Assembly (NCBI GenBank): GCA_900540845.1
Contig: UQHS01000004.1
Coordinates: 1-64,000, forward strand
From: an uncultured Collinsella sp.
GTDB lineage: Bacteria; Actinomycetota; Coriobacteriia; Coriobacteriales; Coriobacteriaceae
Length of the DNA: 64,000 bases
Direction: 5' to 3'
This document shows positions 60,173 through 64,000 of the stretch, in pieces. The notes beneath the pieces were generated by a model, which made no database searches, had not been told where the DNA came from, and was given only the letters and a program-made list of their open reading frames with translations. The position numbers were made by a program, and so were the translations under genes. Each line of letters opens with the position of its first letter. Within the stretch, counting starts at the first letter, position 1.

Positions 60173-60919
60173 TTACGCGCTGGTGCAGAAGCGTTCCTCG
60201 ATTTCGTCAAAGCTGCGGGCGAAATCGGCCATGCTGCCGTTCCAGAGGGCCTGCTGCTGCACGCCGTTGCCCACGTAGGCGGTTTTGAGGCCGATATCGG
60301 GGGAGGGGAAGTCGCGTTTGGGGTCGTTGCCGACCATGAGGGTTTCTTCGGGGGAGAGCCCGAGTTTGCCGAGTGCTTCTTGGTAGTAGCCGGCGCACGG
60401 CTTGCAGCGCGTCGAGCCTTCCCAGGTGGTGACGAGCTCAAACGGCATGTCGAGCATGTCGCCCCATCCCATGCGGCACTCGATGCAGGTGCGTGAGAAG
60501 CTCGGGTTGGTGAGGAGCGCGATGCGCATGCCGTGGTCGAGAACGGTCTCGATCGCCTCGTGTGCCCCCTCGCGCGGGCGCGCGGAGATCAGGCGGTCGT
60601 TCTTCTTGGGGAGAATATCGCGCTCGTAGCACTCGATCATGTCGAGCACCGCGGGCTCAAGGAGCGGAATGCCGCAACGTCGCTGCAGTTCGTCGGCGAA
60701 GAATTGTTGATTGCTGCGATGGTCTCCCTCTGCGCGCTCCCCGTTGTTGAGCTCCAGCATCGCGCTGCCCAGCGACGTGAAGAGCGAAACGGTGCTCTTG
60801 CGTGCCGCTTGGGCGAGTAGGTTCGCCTCGTCGAGCGCGAACATGCCGATAAAGGCGTTGAGGTTGATGCTGAGCAGCGTGTCGTCCATATCGAAGACGA
60901 CAGCTTTAAGGGCCGCCAT
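60173..60919 (-). CDS. HAD superfamily hydrolase
   Basis: A 248-residue HAD phosphatase with motif I VVFDMDDTLL (catalytic aspartates about 10 and 12), motif II ALLTNPS, motif III lysine in RCKPCAGYYQEAL, and motif IV VGNDPKRDFPSPDIGLKT. A helical cap lies between residues 15 and 100. GAAAGGA precedes ATG 60919. Substrate not evident. Confidence 0.9.
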   Translation of the reverse strand: MAALKAVVFDMDDTLLSINLNAFIGMFALDEANLLAQAARKSTVSLFTSLGSAMLELNNGERAEGDHRSNQQFFADELQRRCGIPLLEPAVLDMIECYERDILPKKNDRLISARPREGAHEAIETVLDHGMRIALLTNPSFSRTCIECRMGWGDMLDMPFELVTTWEGSTRCKPCAGYYQEALGKLGLSPEETLMVGNDPKRDFPSPDIGLKTAYVGNGVQQQALWNGSMADFARSFDEIEERFCTSA

Positions 60920-61071
60920 GAGCGCGTCCTTTCAGTATGGGGAGAGACATTTTTTTGATTATGCCCAAAAGTCGCGCATCCATCCGCGCGAACGCAAGAA
61001 TGAGTCGCGTTGGTTTCGCCGCCCAACCCCTGTCGTCATGTTGGTCGCCGGTTCACGGCCTCGCGCTTCGC

Positions 61072-61163
61072 CCCGCATCGCTTGCCTCGGGCATCAGCGG
61101 CACGCCGAGGTTTCTCGGTGCCGCTCGGAGCGGGTGATGCAGGGCGGGGACGAGCGATGCGGG
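61072..61163. other. nested hairpin structure in a 565-base gap
   Basis: CCCGCATCGCT (61072-61082) pairs exactly with AGCGATGCGGG (61153-61163). Inside it GCATCA (61091-61096) pairs with TGATGC (61135-61140), and GCGGCA/TGCCGC plus CCGAG/CTCGG (61097-61124) form the inner hairpin with a GTTT loop. No coding frame with a binding site is seen in 60920-61484. The structure could be an RNA gene or another palindromic repeat. Confidence 0.6.
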
Positions 61164-61311
61164 TTCCGAGCGCCGGAGACGCCGGGACGAGGCAATGCCC
61201 CGGGCGCTAGGGCAAGGGGCGCGCCCTGGGCGCGCCAGGGCTTCGGGCAATTGGCATCCGTTTACCGACAAAACTCTACCGCTCGCGGTTTCATGCGGTT
61301 GCGGACAGAAT

Positions 61312-61416
61312 AATTAAATCGATACAAATAGCTGCAACAACCTTATGAAATACCGTTTTACCACGTGAACAGCTATGAGAAACATCAAGCACAAACAATA
61401 ATTGAATCGATATAAT
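61312..61416 (+). promoter_or_regulatory. AT-rich promoter/operator region of the phospho-sugar operon
   Basis: AATTAAATCGATACAA (61312-61327) and AATTGAATCGATATAA (61400-61415) are near-identical 16-mers 88 bases apart centred on ATCGAT. The second overlaps TATAAT (61411-61416), a consensus -10. Paired sites with one over the promoter fit a repressor, but none is encoded nearby. Confidence 0.5.
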
Positions 61417-61484
61417 TCCAACCATCAGATGTACACATACCCCGTGTGCGTCGATTAAGTCCACGTGAGGAAGGACGTCCGCAA

Positions 61485-62570
61485 ATGAAGTGGGGCATCT
61501 CCCTGTACCCCGAGCACTCGACGGTCGAGCAGGATTGCGCATACATCGAGCGCGCCGCAGCCCATGGGTTCAGCCGCATCTTCTCGTGCCTGCTTTCCGT
61601 TGAGGGGAGTGTCGAGCAGGTCAAGCGCGAGTCCCTGCAGCTCACCTCCTGCGCGCACGACAACGGCATGCAGGTCATCTTCGACGTCGCCCCCAACGTC
61701 TTCTCCAAGCTCGGCATCTCTTACGACGACCTCTCGTTCTTCTCCGAGATCGGCGCCGACGGCATCCGCCTCGACGAGCCGTTCCAGCCCAGTCAGGTTG
61801 CCGAGATGACCCGCAATCCCTACGGCCTCATCATCGAGCTCAACGCCAGCTGCGCCGATGGCATCCTGCCGGCGACGCTTGTGCACGACCCCGATCGCGC
61901 GCGCCTCATCTCCTGCCACAACTTCTATCCCCAGCGCTTCAGCGGCCTGGGTACCGCGTTCTTCGAGCGCGAGAGCAAGGCCGTGCGCGACTTGGGCGTG
62001 AATCTCGCCGCATTCATCGGCATCCCCCGCAACGATGCGTTCGGCCCCTGGCCGCTCAAGGAAGGCCTCGTCACCCTCGAGTGCCATCGCGACCTGCCCT
62101 TGGATTTCCAGGCGCGTCACCTCAGCGCGATGGGCCTGATCGACGACATTATCATCTCGAACTGCTTCGCCACTGAAGACGAGCTCGCCGCCATCGAGCG
62201 CCTCGACCGCTCCCGCGTGCAGCTGCGTCCCGTCGCCGATGCCGGCATCACCGACAACGAGCTCGCGGTCGTTCGCTACGCGCAGCACAAGGTCCGCGGC
62301 GACCTGAGCCCGTACCTGCTGCGCAGCACCTGGTCGCGCGTCGAGTTCGCAGATCTCGACATCCCGGTGCGCCCGGTTGGGCGCGACCTTATGCGCGGCG
62401 ACGTGGTCGTGGTGAACAACGCGAGCGCGCGCTACAAAGGCGAGCTCCAGCTGGTGCTCCAGCCGATGCCCGACGACGGTACGCGCAATCTCGTCGGCAC
62501 GCTGCCTGCCCACGAGCAGATGCTGCTCGACTACCTGGACTCCTGGTCGAAGTTCGGCATTTTGCTCTAG
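61485..62570 (+). CDS. mupG: MupG-like 6-phospho-N-acetylmuramidase (DUF871 family)
   Basis: A 361-residue protein with an N-terminal TIM-like barrel (KWGISLYPEHSTVEQD, FDVAPNVFSKLGIS, GADGIRLDEPF) and a C-terminal cyclophilin-like domain (about 245-361). DUF871 members include S. aureus MupG, which hydrolyses MurNAc-6-phosphate-GlcNAc taken up by a phosphotransferase system during cell-wall salvage. The aspartates in GIRLDEP and in the barrel are candidates for catalysis. GAGGAAGGA precedes ATG 61485. The next gene is a GH4 phospho-glycosidase, consistent with a phospho-sugar catabolic operon. The exact disaccharide is not certain. Confidence 0.8.
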   Translation: MKWGISLYPEHSTVEQDCAYIERAAAHGFSRIFSCLLSVEGSVEQVKRESLQLTSCAHDNGMQVIFDVAPNVFSKLGISYDDLSFFSEIGADGIRLDEPFQPSQVAEMTRNPYGLIIELNASCADGILPATLVHDPDRARLISCHNFYPQRFSGLGTAFFERESKAVRDLGVNLAAFIGIPRNDAFGPWPLKEGLVTLECHRDLPLDFQARHLSAMGLIDDIIISNCFATEDELAAIERLDRSRVQLRPVADAGITDNELAVVRYAQHKVRGDLSPYLLRSTWSRVEFADLDIPVRPVGRDLMRGDVVVVNNASARYKGELQLVLQPMPDDGTRNLVGTLPAHEQMLLDYLDSWSKFGILL

Positions 62571-62657
62571 GCCCGTCGTCTGTCTCGCTCGACCCCGGCG
62601 CCGGTGGTGCGGGAGGGGAGAGCGACGCGGACATGTTGAAGAAGAGGAGAGGATCAC

Positions 62658-63977
62658 ATGGCAAACGGCATCAAGATCGCAACTATCGGCGGCGGCTCGA
62701 GCTACACGCCCGAGCTCGTCGAGGGCTTCATCAAGCGGTACGAGAATCTTCCCGTCGATGAGCTGTGGCTTGTCGACATCCCCGAGGGCCAGGATAAGCT
62801 CGACACCGTAGGTGCCCTCGCGCAGCGCATGGTCAAGCGCGCCGGCCTTCCCACCAAGGTCGTCCTCACGACCGACCGCCGCGCCGCACTCGACGGCGCC
62901 GACTTCGTGACCTCCCAGGTCCGCATCGGCCGTCTTCCCGCCCGCGTGCTCGACGAGCGCATCCCGCTTTCCCACGGCATGCTCGGCCAGGAGACCAACG
63001 GCGCAGGCGGCATGTTCAAGGCCTTCCGCACCATCCCCGTCATCCTCGACTTCGTCCGCGAGGTCCAGGAGCTTTGTCCTGAGGCTTGGATGATCAACTT
63101 CTCCAACCCCTCCGGCATGATCGAGGAGGCCATCCTCAACTACACCGACTTCGACCGCGCCATCGGCCTGTGCAACGTGCCCATCAACATGCACGCCGGC
63201 ATCGCCCGCGTGCTCGATGTCGATGAGAGCCGCTTGGAGCTCCAGCTCCAGGGTGTGAACCACTTTGTGTTCGCCACCGACGTGTTCGTGGACGGCGCTT
63301 CCGTCATCGACGAGGCGGTCGAGAAGTACGCGCACGTCTCCGAGGACGAGGCGCTCTCCATGAAGAATTTCATGTCGATCCCGTTCTCGCCGGCGTTCAT
63401 CCGCGGCATCCACGCCATCCCGTGCCCGTATCACAACTATTATTTCCACACCGATGAGATGCTCGCCGAGGAGCTCAAGGAGTTCGAGGAGGGCAACGTG
63501 CGCGGCGAGGTCGTCTCGCGCCTCGAGGACGAGCTCTTCGAGATTTATCGCGACGAGAGCCTCGACATCAAGCCCAAGCAGCTCGAGCAGCGCGGCGGCG
63601 CGCGTTACAGCGACGCGGCGTGCAACCTCATCGAGTCCATTCACACCAACCGCGGCGACATCCAGTATGTGGACGTCCGCAACGACGGCTGCATCGAGGG
63701 CCTGCCCTCGTCGAGTGCCGTCGAGGTCGCGTGCCGCATCACCGCCGACGGCCCCAAGCCGCTCGCGACCGGTGAGCTCAAGCCGCGCATCTCCGGCTAT
63801 GTGCAGATGATGAAGGGCTTCGAGCGCATGGTGGTCGAGGCCGCCATCACCGGCGACCGCGACCTGGCCGTCGCCGCACTCGAGATGAACCCGCTGTGCC
63901 CGTCCGACAAGCTTGCCAACATCGTGGTTGATGAGCTCATCGAGGCGCACAAGCAGTACCTGCCCCAGTTTGCGTAG
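62658..63977 (+). CDS. family 4 glycosidase (6-phospho-beta-glucosidase type)
   Basis: A 439-residue NAD- and metal-dependent GH4 enzyme that cleaves 6-phospho-glycosides by an oxidation-elimination route. It has the dinucleotide motif TIGGGSSYTPELVEG (9-23), GQETNGAGGMFKAFRTIP, NFSNPSGM, the metal-binding cysteine in GLCNVP and histidine in GVNHF. The overall pattern fits 6-phospho-beta-glucosidases (LicH/CelF-like) better than alpha-glucosidases or malate-type members. GAGGAGAGG precedes ATG 62658. It is the last gene in the window and the operon may continue. Confidence 0.92.
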   Translation: MANGIKIATIGGGSSYTPELVEGFIKRYENLPVDELWLVDIPEGQDKLDTVGALAQRMVKRAGLPTKVVLTTDRRAALDGADFVTSQVRIGRLPARVLDERIPLSHGMLGQETNGAGGMFKAFRTIPVILDFVREVQELCPEAWMINFSNPSGMIEEAILNYTDFDRAIGLCNVPINMHAGIARVLDVDESRLELQLQGVNHFVFATDVFVDGASVIDEAVEKYAHVSEDEALSMKNFMSIPFSPAFIRGIHAIPCPYHNYYFHTDEMLAEELKEFEEGNVRGEVVSRLEDELFEIYRDESLDIKPKQLEQRGGARYSDAACNLIESIHTNRGDIQYVDVRNDGCIEGLPSSSAVEVACRITADGPKPLATGELKPRISGYVQMMKGFERMVVEAAITGDRDLAVAALEMNPLCPSDKLANIVVDELIEAHKQYLPQFA

Positions 63978-64000
63978 GCGTGACGAGTAGACACTTACGC

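Overview
High-GC (about 60-65 percent) bacterial chromosome. The gene content fits a gut actinobacterium of class Coriobacteriia, most likely Collinsella or a close relative. Points in favour are the secA-prfB-yitT-ftsE-ftsX-rnr-smpB run, a fermentative acetate kinase/phosphotransacetylase pair, a urate/uracil-type permease, a short-chain dehydrogenase resembling bile-acid 12-alpha-hydroxysteroid dehydrogenases, a zinc-type ribosomal protein L31 with a long Ala/Lys/Glu tail, and an apparently dead proofreading domain in PolA. The genus is inferred from family resemblance, not from a database search. There is no prophage, insertion sequence, CRISPR array, tRNA or rRNA gene in the window.

Layout. 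0-10 kb: a fused ECF transporter energizing module (two ATPases plus T subunit), truA, argR with a palindrome-rich promoter, a possible 34-residue membrane peptide, a penicillin-binding protein on the minus strand, a U32 peptidase family protein and tyrS. 10-17 kb: an ECF sigma/anti-sigma pair, adenine deaminase, an ACT-domain protein, citrate synthase and rpmE with a hairpin leader. 17-29 kb: the secretion/translation/division block secA, prfB, yitT-like, ftsE, ftsX, RNase R, a TPR-like protein and smpB. 29-45 kb: flavin reductase plus rubredoxin-like protein, a YgjP-type metallopeptidase, uracil permease, SlyD-like isomerase, a tail-anchored coiled-coil protein, the HSDH-like dehydrogenase, tgt, a zinc metallopeptidase, xseA-xseB, a HIT protein, ackA, a universal stress protein and pta. 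44-54 kb: UDP-galactopyranose mutase with a glycosyltransferase, polA, a Cof-type phosphatase and a complete amino-acid ABC transporter. 54-64 kb: argG-argH behind a long structured leader, ndk, a cysteine desulfidase family protein, a HAD phosphatase, and a MupG-like phospho-muramidase with a GH4 phospho-glycosidase.

Two things stand out. First, the 470-base region before argG contains a 37-codon reading frame with a good ribosome binding site whose last ten codons hold six arginine codons and run straight into a stop. It is followed by mutually exclusive stems and two terminator-like hairpins. It looks like an arginine-sensing transcription attenuator, and argR lies in the same window. Second, the intergenic gaps are unusually full of palindromic repeats of several distinct families: a 124-bp MITE-like element present twice, a GGGGACGGGTGCA-type family at four loci, a GTCGAAAA hairpin family at two loci, a 27-bp direct/inverted array, a 24-bp perfect hairpin beside a 37-bp tandem array, and one palindrome sitting inside a coding sequence. 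Most of the long antisense open frames in this GC-rich DNA are shadows of real genes and are not listed.
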